A stretch of 12,901 nt of DNA. Source: an uncultured beta proteobacterium (GTDB lineage: Bacteria; Pseudomonadota; Gammaproteobacteria; Burkholderiales; Burkholderiaceae_C). The notes below the pieces were generated by a model. It did no database searches and had not been told where the DNA came from. It saw nothing but the letters and a program-made list of their open reading frames with translations. Both the position numbers and the translations under genes were made by a program. The stretch is from positions 1 through 12,901 of the forward strand of contig CAIYQF010000028.1 of the NCBI GenBank assembly GCA_903928325.1. Reading direction: 5' to 3'. Positions within the stretch are counted from its first letter, which is position 1; each line of letters starts with the position of its first letter. Positions 5,454 through 12,901 of the stretch are shown piece after piece.

Positions 5454-7496
5454 TTACTTATTGAGCCAAACGAAATATGTCATGAGCACGAAAATGCCCA
5501 AAATCATGGCCAGGGCATAGTGGTACAGGTAGCCCGACTGGACCTGGCGCACACGCCCAGAGATCCATCCCACCAGCTTCCACGAGCCATTGACCAAGAA
5601 ACCGTCGATCAGCATGCGGTCGCCGCCCTTCCAAAGGCCAGTACCCAACAAACGTGCTCCCCGCGCCAGGATGTTCTCGTTGATCCAGTCCAGGAAGTAC
5701 TTGTTTTCCAGCAAAACCACGAGGGGGCGTAGCGCGCGAGCCAGCGCTGCCGGCACCGCAGGATTAACCAGGTACATGTACCAAGCAGCCACTACGCCAC
5801 CCAGGGCTAGCCAGAACGGAGCCGAAGTAAGGGCATGCACCGCCATGGCAACCGGACCGTGGAAGGCCTCGCCCAGTTCTTGCATCACCGGATGTTTGTC
5901 GGCATTGACCAGGATGGCGTCTTTGAAGAACTCGCCAAACAGCATGGGCTCGATGGTCATAAAACCAATAACTACCGAGGGAATGGCCAGCATCACCAGC
6001 GGCACCCACACAACCCAAGGCGACTCGTGCGGCACGTCGTGCGCGTCATGGTGGCCATGGGCATCGTCATGGTCGCCCACATGGTGGGCACCGTGGTGCG
6101 CATCCGGGTTTTGGTCGTAGCGCTCTTTGCCATGGAAAACCAGAAAGTACATGCGGAAAGAGTAGAACGCCGTGACAAACACCCCGGCCAACACAGCAAA
6201 GTGGGCGAAACCAGCGGCGGGCAGATGGCTCTCGGCCACGGCCTCAATGATGCTGTCCTTGGAATAGAAGCCGGAGAAAAATGGCGTACCAATCAGCGCT
6301 AAAGACCCGAGCAAGGACGTAATCCAGGTGATCGGCATGTATTTGCGCACGCCTCCCATCCAGCGGATATCTTGGTTGTGGTGCATACCCATGATGACCG
6401 AACCAGCACCCAAGAACAACAAAGCCTTGAAAAACGCGTGCGTCATGAGATGGAACACCGCCACCGAATAGGCAGACGCACCCAGCGCCACGGTCATATA
6501 ACCAAGCTGCGACAAGGTGGAATACGCCACTACACGCTTGATGTCGTTTTGGATGATGCCCAAAAAGCCCATGAATAGCGCGGTGATAGCGCCAATAACT
6601 AGCACTAAGTTCAGCGCCGTCTCCGACAACTCAAACAGCGGCGACATGCGCGCCACCATGAAGATACCGGCAGTCACCATGGTTGCGGCGTGGATCAGCG
6701 CTGAAATGGGGGTTGGGCCTTCCATGGAATCAGGCAGCCAGACATGCAGCGGGAACTGCGCCGACTTGCCCATGGCACCGATAAACAAGCAGATGCAGAT
6801 GACGGTCACCAGCATCCAGTCCGTACCAGGCAACACCAGCGCGGTCAGGCCCGATGCCTTATCGAACACCTCGGCGTAGTTCAGCGTGCCGGTATATGCC
6901 GCCAGCAAGCCAATGCCCAAGATAAATCCAAAGTCACCCACCCTATTGACCAAGAAGGCCTTCATGTTGGCAAAAATCGCGCTGGGCTTGTTGAACCAGA
7001 AGCCGATCAGCAGGTAAGACACCAGGCCCACCGCCTCCCAGCCGAAGAACAACTGCAGCATGTTGTTGCTCATCACCAGCATCAGCATGGCAAAGGTGAA
7101 CAGCGAGATGTAAGCAAAAAAGCGGTTGTAGCCTTCGTCCTCATCCATGTAGCCGATGGTGTACACGTGCACCATCAAGGACACGAAAGTCACGACGCAC
7201 ATCATCATCGCGGTCAGCCCATCCACCAGGAAGCCGATTTCCATCTTCAAGCCGCCTACCACCATCCAGGTGTAGAGGGTCTCATTTAGTCTGGCGCCGT
7301 CTTGCGCCACGCTTTGCAGCGTTAGGGCCGAAAACACAAAGGCGAGCAGCACACCCCCAATCGTGAGCGAATGGGAAACCTTACGCCCTATCCAATTACC
7401 GCCAAACTGGGTGCCAAAAATACCAGCCAAAACGGCTCCTACCAGGGGCGCCATGGGCACGACAAGCAGCGTAGCTGCACTGAGGGTTTGACTCAT
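5454..7496 (-). CDS. nuoL: NADH-quinone oxidoreductase subunit L
   Basis: At 680 residues this is the largest antiporter-like subunit and the distal end of the complex I membrane arm. It has about 16 transmembrane helices, including the C-terminal lateral helix that runs along the arm and a final anchor helix (ALAMILGIFVLMTYFVWL). Proton-path residues are present: Glu154 (FFGWEAVGLVSYLLIGFW), Lys244 (GAMGKSAQFPLHVWLPD), His269 (ALIHAATMVTAG), Lys357 (THAFFKALLFL) and Lys413 (FFSGFYSKD). A histidine- and aspartate-rich hydrophilic loop spans residues 467-490, between the segment ending FHGKERYDQNPD and the helix starting SPWVVWVPL. The start ATG at 7496 lies 7 bases after nuoK; the nearest Shine-Dalgarno-like sequence is AAGGG about 12 bases upstream, inside nuoK, which is rather distant. 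Confidence 0.97.
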   Translation of the reverse strand: MSQTLSAATLLVVPMAPLVGAVLAGIFGTQFGGNWIGRKVSHSLTIGGVLLAFVFSALTLQSVAQDGARLNETLYTWMVVGGLKMEIGFLVDGLTAMMMCVVTFVSLMVHVYTIGYMDEDEGYNRFFAYISLFTFAMLMLVMSNNMLQLFFGWEAVGLVSYLLIGFWFNKPSAIFANMKAFLVNRVGDFGFILGIGLLAAYTGTLNYAEVFDKASGLTALVLPGTDWMLVTVICICLFIGAMGKSAQFPLHVWLPDSMEGPTPISALIHAATMVTAGIFMVARMSPLFELSETALNLVLVIGAITALFMGFLGIIQNDIKRVVAYSTLSQLGYMTVALGASAYSVAVFHLMTHAFFKALLFLGAGSVIMGMHHNQDIRWMGGVRKYMPITWITSLLGSLALIGTPFFSGFYSKDSIIEAVAESHLPAAGFAHFAVLAGVFVTAFYSFRMYFLVFHGKERYDQNPDAHHGAHHVGDHDDAHGHHDAHDVPHESPWVVWVPLVMLAIPSVVIGFMTIEPMLFGEFFKDAILVNADKHPVMQELGEAFHGPVAMAVHALTSAPFWLALGGVVAAWYMYLVNPAVPAALARALRPLVVLLENKYFLDWINENILARGARLLGTGLWKGGDRMLIDGFLVNGSWKLVGWISGRVRQVQSGYLYHYALAMILGIFVLMTYFVWLNK
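6027..6098 (-). other. Histidine-rich loop coding segment within nuoL
   Basis: These 24 codons (residues 467-490 of NuoL) encode ten histidines and five aspartates, interrupted mainly by Gly, Ala and Val, with an HH-G-A-HH start and H-x-HH spacing later. The segment is hydrophilic and falls between predicted membrane helices. Such composition could bind divalent metals. I recall similar His-rich loops in NuoL of related betaproteobacteria, so it may be a lineage trait rather than unique. Confidence 0.7.
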
Positions 7497-7503
7497 CTTG
7501 TAT

Positions 7504-7812
7504 TCAACCCTTGAGCGTATTGAGTTCGTCCACGCTAATGCTGGACTTGCTTCGGAACAACAGGACCAGAATCGCCAAGCCGATGGCTGATTCAGCAGCA
7601 GCCACGGTCAGAATGAAAAACACAAAGACCTGACCGTGCATGTCATTTAAGTAGTGGGAAAAGGCCACAAAGTTGGTGTTCACGGCCAAGAGCATCAATT
7701 CAATTGCCATGAGAAGCACAATCAGGTTGCGCCGGTTCAAAAAAATGCCGACCACAGACAGCGCAAACAACATGGCGCCAAGCGAGAGGAAGTGTCCAAG
7801 GGTAATCGTCAT
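7504..7812 (-). CDS. nuoK: NADH-quinone oxidoreductase subunit K
   Basis: This 102-residue protein has three transmembrane helices and is the bacterial counterpart of mitochondrial ND4L. The two membrane-buried glutamates essential for the central proton path are present at Glu38 (LLMAIELMLLAVN) and Glu74 (TVAAAESAIGLAI), matching E. coli Glu36 and Glu72. The motif NRRNLIVLLM is typical. Length is normal. The start ATG at 7812 overlaps the nuoJ stop (ATGA, four bases), and GGAG lies 8 bases upstream inside nuoJ, so both an own ribosome site and coupling to nuoJ are available. The C-terminus (SISVDELNTLKG) ends 7 bases before nuoL. Confidence 0.97.
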   Translation of the reverse strand: MTITLGHFLSLGAMLFALSVVGIFLNRRNLIVLLMAIELMLLAVNTNFVAFSHYLNDMHGQVFVFFILTVAAAESAIGLAILVLLFRSKSSISVDELNTLKG

Positions 7813-8459
7813 GCTTTTTTCTCCGTCTGCACCGGCTCATCTGCCAGTGGCGCGAGGGCCGCTTGACTGGCAGACATTTTCAACACCGTCATACGGTCCG
7901 CCGCCTTGACGCGCACCTGATCGCCGGGGCTGACATGTTTACTGTCTTTGCGCGCACGCAACGTCAGGGCAATCGCCGCAACCATGGCCACCAGCAGAAT
8001 CGCAGCCGCAATTTCCAGCGGGTAAAGGTACTCGGTGTAAATCAATTTACCCAATTGCTGGGTGTTGGACAGCCCACCGGGCACACCCAGCACGGCGTTC
8101 GGGTCGTCAATAACTCGAAACCCACCCATCAGGACCGCAGCCATTTCCAAGGCAATCACCACGCCAACGACCGCTGCCAAGGGGAAGTGGTTCCAAAAAC
8201 CCACCCGCAAGTTCTCGACGTTGATGTCCATCATCATCACCACAAACAAAAACAGTACCATCACCGCACCAACATACACCAGAACCAAGGTAATCGACAA
8301 AAACTCGGCCTTAAGCAGCATCCAGACCATGGCTGCCTGGAAAAAAGTCAGCACCAAAAACAGCGCCGCGTGCACCGGGTTGCGTGCGGTAATCACGCGA
8401 AATGCCGCGAACAGCAATACAGCTGAGAAGACATAAAAAAGTCCGGTTGTGACACTCAT
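7809..8459 (-). CDS. nuoJ: NADH-quinone oxidoreductase subunit J
   Basis: This 216-residue membrane protein is the counterpart of mitochondrial ND6, with five predicted transmembrane helices in roughly the first 168 residues. The conserved third-helix motif VYVGAVMVLFLFVVMM (61-76), whose bulge is part of the coupling mechanism, and the preceding Glu52 in LLKAEFLSI are present. Residues from about 169 form a charged, hydrophilic C-terminal tail of nearly 50 residues, consistent with the long tails seen in betaproteobacterial NuoJ. I chose ATG at 8459. A TTG two codons upstream (8465) would leave only about 4 bases from the weak GAAAG ribosome site, while the ATG leaves about 10. The gap from nuoI is 24 bases; the stop overlaps nuoK by ATGA. 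Confidence 0.95.
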   Translation of the reverse strand: MSVTTGLFYVFSAVLLFAAFRVITARNPVHAALFLVLTFFQAAMVWMLLKAEFLSITLVLVYVGAVMVLFLFVVMMMDINVENLRVGFWNHFPLAAVVGVVIALEMAAVLMGGFRVIDDPNAVLGVPGGLSNTQQLGKLIYTEYLYPLEIAAAILLVAMVAAIALTLRARKDSKHVSPGDQVRVKAADRMTVLKMSASQAALAPLADEPVQTEKKA

Positions 8460-8483
8460 ATTCAATATCTTTCGTGCGACCGA

Positions 8484-9005
8484 TCAACGGTACTTGGCGT
8501 CGGCCTGTTTGGCGGCGGCGATTTCGGTTTCGTAGCGGTCACCCACGGCCAGCAACATATCTTTGGTGAAATACAAGTCGCCACGCTTCTCACCGTGGTA
8601 CTCCAGAATGTGTGTTTCGACAATCGAGTCCACGGGGCAACTCTCTTCACAAAAGCCGCAAAAAATGCATTTGGTCAGGTCAATGTCATAACGCGTTGTC
8701 CGGCGTGATCCGTCATCGCGCACATCAGACTCGATCGTGATTGCCATGGCTGGGCATACGGCCTCGCATAATTTGCAGGCGATGCAGCGCTCTTCACCGT
8801 TTTCATACCGACGCAGCGCGTGCAGGCCGCGAAAGCGCGGGGACAGCGGTGTTTTTTCTTCCGGGAATTGCACCGTGAACTTGGGACGGAAGGCATAGCG
8901 CATCGTCAGGGCCAGGCCCTTGAGCAACTCCACCAGCAAAAAACTGTAAAGAAAATCCCGCAGCGAAAACGCCGGCGGCTTGTAAGCCACATTGTTTGAA
9001 GCCAT
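8484..9005 (-). CDS. nuoI: NADH-quinone oxidoreductase subunit I (two 4Fe-4S clusters)
   Basis: This 173-residue peripheral subunit carries clusters N6a and N6b, passing electrons from NuoG to the terminal N2 cluster near quinone. Two ferredoxin motifs are complete: Cys74, 77, 80 and 84 (CIACKLCEAVCP) and Cys113, 116, 119 and 123 (CIFCGFCEESCP). The N-terminal helix (LYSFLLVELLKGLALTMRY) lies on the membrane surface, as in the family. The following FPEEKTPLSPRFRGLHALRR is a typical stretch. The start ATG at 9005 is preceded by AAGAGA with a 5-base spacer, and that site overlaps the nuoH stop codon. The gap to nuoH is 9 bases. Nothing is unusual in length or motifs. Confidence 0.97.
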   Translation of the reverse strand: MASNNVAYKPPAFSLRDFLYSFLLVELLKGLALTMRYAFRPKFTVQFPEEKTPLSPRFRGLHALRRYENGEERCIACKLCEAVCPAMAITIESDVRDDGSRRTTRYDIDLTKCIFCGFCEESCPVDSIVETHILEYHGEKRGDLYFTKDMLLAVGDRYETEIAAAKQADAKYR

Positions 9006-9014
9006 GTGTGTCTC

Positions 9015-10091
9015 TTACTTCCAGATACTCAACGGCGTCTGCATCCAGACCCCAACAACCACCAGCCACACCAGCGTGACGGGGATAAATACTTTCCAGC
9101 CCAGGCGCATGATCTGGTCATACCGGAACCGGGGGAAAGTGGCACGCACCCAAATAAAGAAGCTGACCACCATGCAGGTTTTGATGCCCAGCCAAATGCC
9201 ACCCGGAATCCAGTCCAATGCAGCCAAGGGCGACAACCAGCCGCCCAGAAACATGGTGGCGGCCAAAATGGACACCAGCCACATGTTGGCGTACTCGGCC
9301 AGGTAGAACATGGCGTAAGACATGCCGGAATACTCCACCATGTGTCCTGCCACGATTTCGGCCTCGCCCTCGACCACGTCAAACGGGTGGCGATTGGTCT
9401 CGGCCATGCCAGAGATCACGTAGACCACAAAAATCGGCAGCAAAGGCAGCCAGTTCCAGGACAGCACGCCCACGCCCTGGGAAGCAAAAGTTCCCTTGGC
9501 CTGCGCCATGACGATGTCGGTCATGTTCATGCTGCCGGTAACCATGAGCACGATGACCAGGCAAAAGCCCATGGCGATCTCATAGCTCACCATCTGGGCA
9601 GACGCGCGCAGCGCACCCAAAAACGCGTACTTGGAGTTCGACGCCCAGCCAGCAATCACCACGCCATAAACCTCCATGGACGTGATGGCCATGACAAACA
9701 GGAGTCCGGCGTTGACGTTGGCCAGGGCCACGTCAGGCCCAAACGGCACCACTGCCCAAGCGGCCAGTGCGGGCATGATGGTCAAAATCGGGCCGATGAA
9801 AAACAGTCCTTTGTTAGCCGCAGCGGGCACCAAAATTTCTTTGGTCAGCAGTTTGAGCGCATCGGCAATCGGCTGCAACAAGCCCCATGGGCCGACCCGG
9901 TTGGGGCCTAGGCGCACCTGCATCCAACCCAGAAACTTACGCTCCCACAACGTCAGGTAAGCCACCGCGCCCATCAGCGGCAGTAATACCACCACAATCT
10001 TGATCAAAGTCCAAAGCACCGGCCAAGCCACGAACGTCCACCAAGCCTGCGAGGACAACTGCGAACCTGCGTTGAAGATCAAATCAATCAT
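9015..10091 (-). CDS. nuoH: NADH-quinone oxidoreductase subunit H
   Basis: This 358-residue membrane protein is the counterpart of mitochondrial ND1, with about eight transmembrane helices; it forms the membrane floor of the quinone chamber and contacts NuoB/D/I. Conserved motifs are LTLWERKFLGWMQ (Glu50), RLGPNRVGPWGLLQPIAD (60-77), ASNSKYAFLGALRASAQM, and AETNRHPFD (230-238) followed by EGEAEIVAGHMVEYSGM and AEYANM. His235 replaces the small residue common in other groups, probably a lineage variant. It is longer than the E. coli protein (325), largely from extra N-terminal and loop sequence. The start ATG at 10091 overlaps the nuoG stop (ATGA), and a strong AAGGAG (complement of 10099-10104) lies 7 bases upstream inside nuoG. 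Confidence 0.97.
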   Translation of the reverse strand: MIDLIFNAGSQLSSQAWWTFVAWPVLWTLIKIVVVLLPLMGAVAYLTLWERKFLGWMQVRLGPNRVGPWGLLQPIADALKLLTKEILVPAAANKGLFFIGPILTIMPALAAWAVVPFGPDVALANVNAGLLFVMAITSMEVYGVVIAGWASNSKYAFLGALRASAQMVSYEIAMGFCLVIVLMVTGSMNMTDIVMAQAKGTFASQGVGVLSWNWLPLLPIFVVYVISGMAETNRHPFDVVEGEAEIVAGHMVEYSGMSYAMFYLAEYANMWLVSILAATMFLGGWLSPLAALDWIPGGIWLGIKTCMVVSFFIWVRATFPRFRYDQIMRLGWKVFIPVTLVWLVVVGVWMQTPLSIWK

Positions 10092-12223
10092 GCGGGCGCT
10101 CCTTGCGTCGCTTCAAGAGGCACGACGCGGGCGTCCGCCGTCATTTGCAGGGAACTGGCGCGACGCACCAGGGAATCGAGCTGGTAAATCCGGGCAACGC
10201 AAGGCTCGGCGCCGTTGAAAACTCCCTCAAACGGCGCGCTGCAGGCGTTGTTCAAGCGCGCTTGCGCCACAAACTCCGGCGCTGCGCCACCAAAAATCGC
10301 TGCCAGCACGTCTTGCGAGGACTCGAAGTCAAAGCCCTCAACCTTCATCATATTGCCCAAGACCCGCAACACTTTCCACGCAGGGCGCGCGTCGCCAAGC
10401 GGTTTGACCACCGCATGGAAACTTTGCACCCGACCTTCGGCATTTACAAACGTGCCAGGTGTCTCGCTAAACGGTGCGATCGGCAACAACACGTCTGCGC
10501 AGCCCATGTTGGCCTTGAACGGGTTCAGGCTGACTACCATTTCGGCTTTCGCCAACGTACTCACGGCGTGGGCGCCGGGGGCGCTGTCAAATTCGGGTTC
10601 GTTGTTGAGCAAGAGCACCGCTTTGAGCGCGCCGCCCAACATCTGCCCCGCGTGCAGGCCGCCCGCGCCTGGTGCGGCGTGGACGAACTGGGCGCCCACC
10701 GTGTTCGCCGCCTCGGTCAGGTAGCCGACGGTGGCACCGGTATGTTGCGCAATCCAGTTGGCCACCGACAGCAACGCCGAGGCCTGGCTGTGGTGGGCTG
10801 CCGCATTGCCTAACAACACCGCTTTGCGCTCGCCACCCATGAGCGACTTGGCAATCGCCATCGCCTGGGGAGTTGCTGCCTGCGTATAAGGCGAAGGCAG
10901 TTGCACCAGTTCGGCCACGGCACTGGCGATACTTTGCAAGTCGACCAACCAGTCCGCGGCAGAGGCAACCATGGCGTTGGCCACAGGCATCGCCCAGCCG
11001 CTAGCGCTCGCACCCAGCACGCTGAGCACTCCACCGCCCTTGACGGCCTGGCGAATGCGCTGGGAAAACAAGGGATGGTCTTTGCGCAAATTCGAGCCCA
11101 CCACCAGCACGCGCTGCAAAGTGGTCAAGGAGGCAATCGTCACGCCAAGATAACGCACGCCGTCAGTAGACGTGAAATCGGCGTTGCGCAGGCGGTAATC
11201 GATGTTTTCGCTGCCCATACCGCGCACCAATTGGCCTGCGAGGTGCAACTCTTCGAGCGTGCTGTGCGGGCTGACCAGGGTGCCAATGGAAGCTGCCCCA
11301 TGGTTGCTCTTGATTTGCTTGAGGCCATTGGCCACGTACTCCAAGGCCGTTTGCCAGTCCACATCGACCCATTTGCCGCCATGCTTGATCATGGGCGAGG
11401 TCAGTCGCTCGGAAGAATTCAGCGCCTCGTAGGAAAAACGGTCGCGGTCGGCTATCCAGCATTCGTTGACAGCTTCGTTTTCCAATGGCACAACGCGCAT
11501 TACCTGCTGATTTTTCACCTGGACGATGAGGTTGGCGCCGGTCGAGTCGTGCGGGCTGATGGACTTGCGGCGCGAAAGCTCCCAGGTGCGGGCGCTGTAA
11601 CGGAAAGGTTTACTGGTGAGTGCGCCCACCGGGCAAATGTCAATCATGTTGCCCGAGAGTTCGGAGTCAATGGTCTGGCCGAGAAATGTCTCGATTTCGG
11701 AATGCTCGCCCCGGTTGGACATGCCCAATTCCATAACGCCGGCCACTTCCTGGCCAAAGCGCACGCAGCGGGTGCAGTGGATGCAGCGGCTCATTTCCTG
11801 CATGCTGATCAGCGGGCCCACATCTTTGACCGCGACTACGCGCTTTTCCTCGGCATAGCGAGAGTTGGACCCGCCATAGCCCACTGCCAAGTCCTGCAAC
11901 TGGCATTCGCCACCCTGGTCGCAGATTGGGCAGTCCAGCGGGTGGTTGATGAGCAAAAACTCCATCACCGACTGCTGCGCCTTGATAGCCTTGTCGGTCT
12001 TGGTGCGCACCACCATGCCTTGGGTGACCGGCGTGGCGCAGGCGGGCATGGGCTTGGGGGCTTTTTCAATGTCCACCAGGCACATGCGGCAGTTGGCGGC
12101 GATGCTGAGCTTCTTGTGGTAGCAGAAATGGGGAATGTAGGTGCCCGCTTTCTCGGCGGCATGCATAACCATGCTGCCTTCCAGAATCTCTACCTTCTTG
12201 CCGTCGAGTTCGATTTCAACCAT
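10088..12223 (-). CDS. nuoG: NADH-quinone oxidoreductase subunit G (iron-sulfur subunit)
   Basis: This 711-residue peripheral-arm subunit passes electrons from NuoF toward NuoI. The N-terminal 2Fe-2S domain carries N1b ligands Cys34, Cys45, Cys48 and Cys62. The His-Cys motif for N5 is His94, Cys98, Cys101 and Cys107. N4 ligands are Cys147, Cys150, Cys153 and Cys197. From about residue 215 a molybdopterin-oxidoreductase fold follows, which has no cofactor in complex I. The extra N7 cysteine set of E. coli and Thermus NuoG is absent from the 212-260 region (only Cys255), as in the mitochondrial and Paracoccus type. The start ATG at 12223 fits the ferredoxin-like N-terminus (VEIELDGKKVEI). No good Shine-Dalgarno is visible in the 13-base gap from nuoF, so coupling to nuoF translation is likely. 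Confidence 0.97.
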   Translation of the reverse strand: MVEIELDGKKVEILEGSMVMHAAEKAGTYIPHFCYHKKLSIAANCRMCLVDIEKAPKPMPACATPVTQGMVVRTKTDKAIKAQQSVMEFLLINHPLDCPICDQGGECQLQDLAVGYGGSNSRYAEEKRVVAVKDVGPLISMQEMSRCIHCTRCVRFGQEVAGVMELGMSNRGEHSEIETFLGQTIDSELSGNMIDICPVGALTSKPFRYSARTWELSRRKSISPHDSTGANLIVQVKNQQVMRVVPLENEAVNECWIADRDRFSYEALNSSERLTSPMIKHGGKWVDVDWQTALEYVANGLKQIKSNHGAASIGTLVSPHSTLEELHLAGQLVRGMGSENIDYRLRNADFTSTDGVRYLGVTIASLTTLQRVLVVGSNLRKDHPLFSQRIRQAVKGGGVLSVLGASASGWAMPVANAMVASAADWLVDLQSIASAVAELVQLPSPYTQAATPQAMAIAKSLMGGERKAVLLGNAAAHHSQASALLSVANWIAQHTGATVGYLTEAANTVGAQFVHAAPGAGGLHAGQMLGGALKAVLLLNNEPEFDSAPGAHAVSTLAKAEMVVSLNPFKANMGCADVLLPIAPFSETPGTFVNAEGRVQSFHAVVKPLGDARPAWKVLRVLGNMMKVEGFDFESSQDVLAAIFGGAAPEFVAQARLNNACSAPFEGVFNGAEPCVARIYQLDSLVRRASSLQMTADARVVPLEATQGAPA

Positions 12224-12236
12224 GGTGTGATGCCGA

Positions 12237-12901
12237 TCAAACGTAAGCGCCGACCACGCAGGTCTTGTGCTCTACGTGGTAAACAAATTCGTCGCGGAAG
12301 TGCTTAAGCATGCCGCGCACGGGCATGGCTGCAGCATCACCCAGGGCGCAAATAGTACGGCCCATGATGTCGCCCGCCACGCTATCGAGCATGTCGAGGT
12401 CGCTGGCGCGGCCCTGGCCGTTTTCAATGCGGTCGACCATGCGCCACAGCCAGCCCGTGCCTTCGCGGCAGGGCGTGCATTGGCCGCAGGATTCGTGCGA
12501 ATAAAAATAAGACAGGCGTTGCAAGGCTTTGACCATGCAACGCGAGTCGTCCATCACGATCACCGCACCCGAACCCAGCATGGAACCGGCTTTGGCAATC
12601 GAGTCGTAATCCATGGTGATGTCCATCATCACGCTCGCTGGCAAAACCGGGGCCGACGATCCGCCAGGAATCACCGCCTTGAGCTGGCGCCCGGTGCGCA
12701 CGCCACCGGCAAGTTCAAGCAGCTTGGAAAATGGCGTACCCATGGGAATTTCATAGTTGCCGGGGCGCTCAACGTCGCCACTGATCGAGAAAATCTTGGT
12801 GCCGCCGTTGTTGGGCTTGCCACAAGCCAAATAAGCGGCGCCGCCATGGCGGATGATCCAGGGGACTGCGGCAAATGTTTCAGTATTGTTGATCGTGGTG
12901 G
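12237..12901 (-). CDS. nuoF: NADH-quinone oxidoreductase subunit F, C-terminal part (partial, 5' end outside window)
   Basis: The minus-strand frame is open to the window edge; complete codons begin at 12899 and give the last 220 residues. NuoF binds NADH and FMN and is the entry point for electrons into complex I; those sites lie mostly upstream of this fragment. Visible features are INNTETFAAVPWII at the start, typical of the region after the flavin site, then the SLBB-like segment (FSISGDVERPGNYEIPMG), and the N3 cluster motif CGQCTPC with Cys138, 141 and 144 of the fragment plus a fourth ligand, Cys184, in TICALGD. The end (HVEHKTCVVGAYV) is complete, with a TGA stop. nuoG follows after 13 bases. 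No truncation or frameshift is seen. Confidence 0.96.
   Translation of the reverse strand, partial: TTINNTETFAAVPWIIRHGGAAYLACGKPNNGGTKIFSISGDVERPGNYEIPMGTPFSKLLELAGGVRTGRQLKAVIPGGSSAPVLPASVMMDITMDYDSIAKAGSMLGSGAVIVMDDSRCMVKALQRLSYFYSHESCGQCTPCREGTGWLWRMVDRIENGQGRASDLDMLDSVAGDIMGRTICALGDAAAMPVRGMLKHFRDEFVYHVEHKTCVVGAYV

Noticed and set aside
9006..9911. A 301-codon plus-strand open frame opposite nuoH.
   Set aside because: Rich in His, Gln and Asp, as expected from the complement of hydrophobic membrane codons; no domain, no plausible ribosome site, and nuoH explains the region.
10901..12307. A 468-codon open frame on the plus strand opposite nuoG.
   Set aside because: It is exactly antisense to a well-supported nuoG with intact iron-sulfur motifs; its composition (many His, Ala, Gly, Val) is what reverse reading of GC-rich coding DNA gives, and no family motif is visible.
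12841..12852. Perfect 12-base palindrome CCGCCATGGCGG.
   Set aside because: It lies inside nuoF codons for a conserved Arg-His-Gly-Gly stretch; GC-rich codon usage explains it and no second copy was noticed.
396..12901. Search for a hidden novel system (defence, mobile element, toxin-antitoxin, RNA element, repeats).
   Set aside because: Every stretch is covered by tightly packed housekeeping genes; gaps are 44 bases or shorter, and no transposase, integrase, direct repeat array or tRNA-like fold was seen.

Overview
The window looks like chromosomal DNA of a betaproteobacterium, most likely Burkholderiales and probably Comamonadaceae (Rhodoferax/Polaromonas-like). This rests on protein style, moderately high GC, and the gene order nuoF-G-H-I-J-K-L-M-N followed by NUDIX, DUF1178 and crotonase genes. 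Genus placement is inference from memory and was not tested by any search.

Layout: one long minus-strand operon covers positions 396 to 12901. Read in its own direction (right to left), it enters the window inside nuoF (C-terminal 220 residues). It then runs through nuoG, nuoH, nuoI, nuoJ, nuoK, nuoL, nuoM and nuoN, which are subunits of the proton-pumping NADH:quinone oxidoreductase (respiratory complex I). Three further genes follow: a NUDIX hydrolase of the ADP-ribose pyrophosphatase type, a DUF1178 protein and a crotonase-fold protein. On the plus strand, positions 1-399 are the end of an ABC exporter ATPase gene. It converges on the operon, and the two terminal stop codons share the tetranucleotide CTAG.

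The operon is very compact. nuoG/nuoH, nuoJ/nuoK and NUDIX/DUF1178 each overlap by ATGA, and the other junctions have gaps of 7 to 44 bases. No promoter, factor-independent terminator, tRNA, rRNA, mobile element, CRISPR array or attachment site could be supported, and there is no gene-free stretch longer than 44 bases. The promoter must lie upstream of nuoF, outside the window.

How the genes work together: NuoF (FMN/NADH site, N3 cluster) and NuoG (N1b, N5 and N4 clusters) form most of the NADH-oxidising arm seen here. NuoI carries two 4Fe-4S clusters toward quinone, and NuoH forms the membrane side of the quinone chamber. NuoJ, K, N, M and L form the proton-translocating membrane arm. All charged residues expected for proton transfer in K, L, M and N are present, so the complex appears functional. 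The three tail genes are probably co-transcribed, but their link to complex I is not established.

Overall this is an ordinary core-metabolism region. No undescribed system is evident. The points most worth a second look are the crotonase with altered catalytic positions, the absence of a small gene I expected between nuoN and the NUDIX gene, a histidine-rich loop in NuoL, and the shared stop codons.
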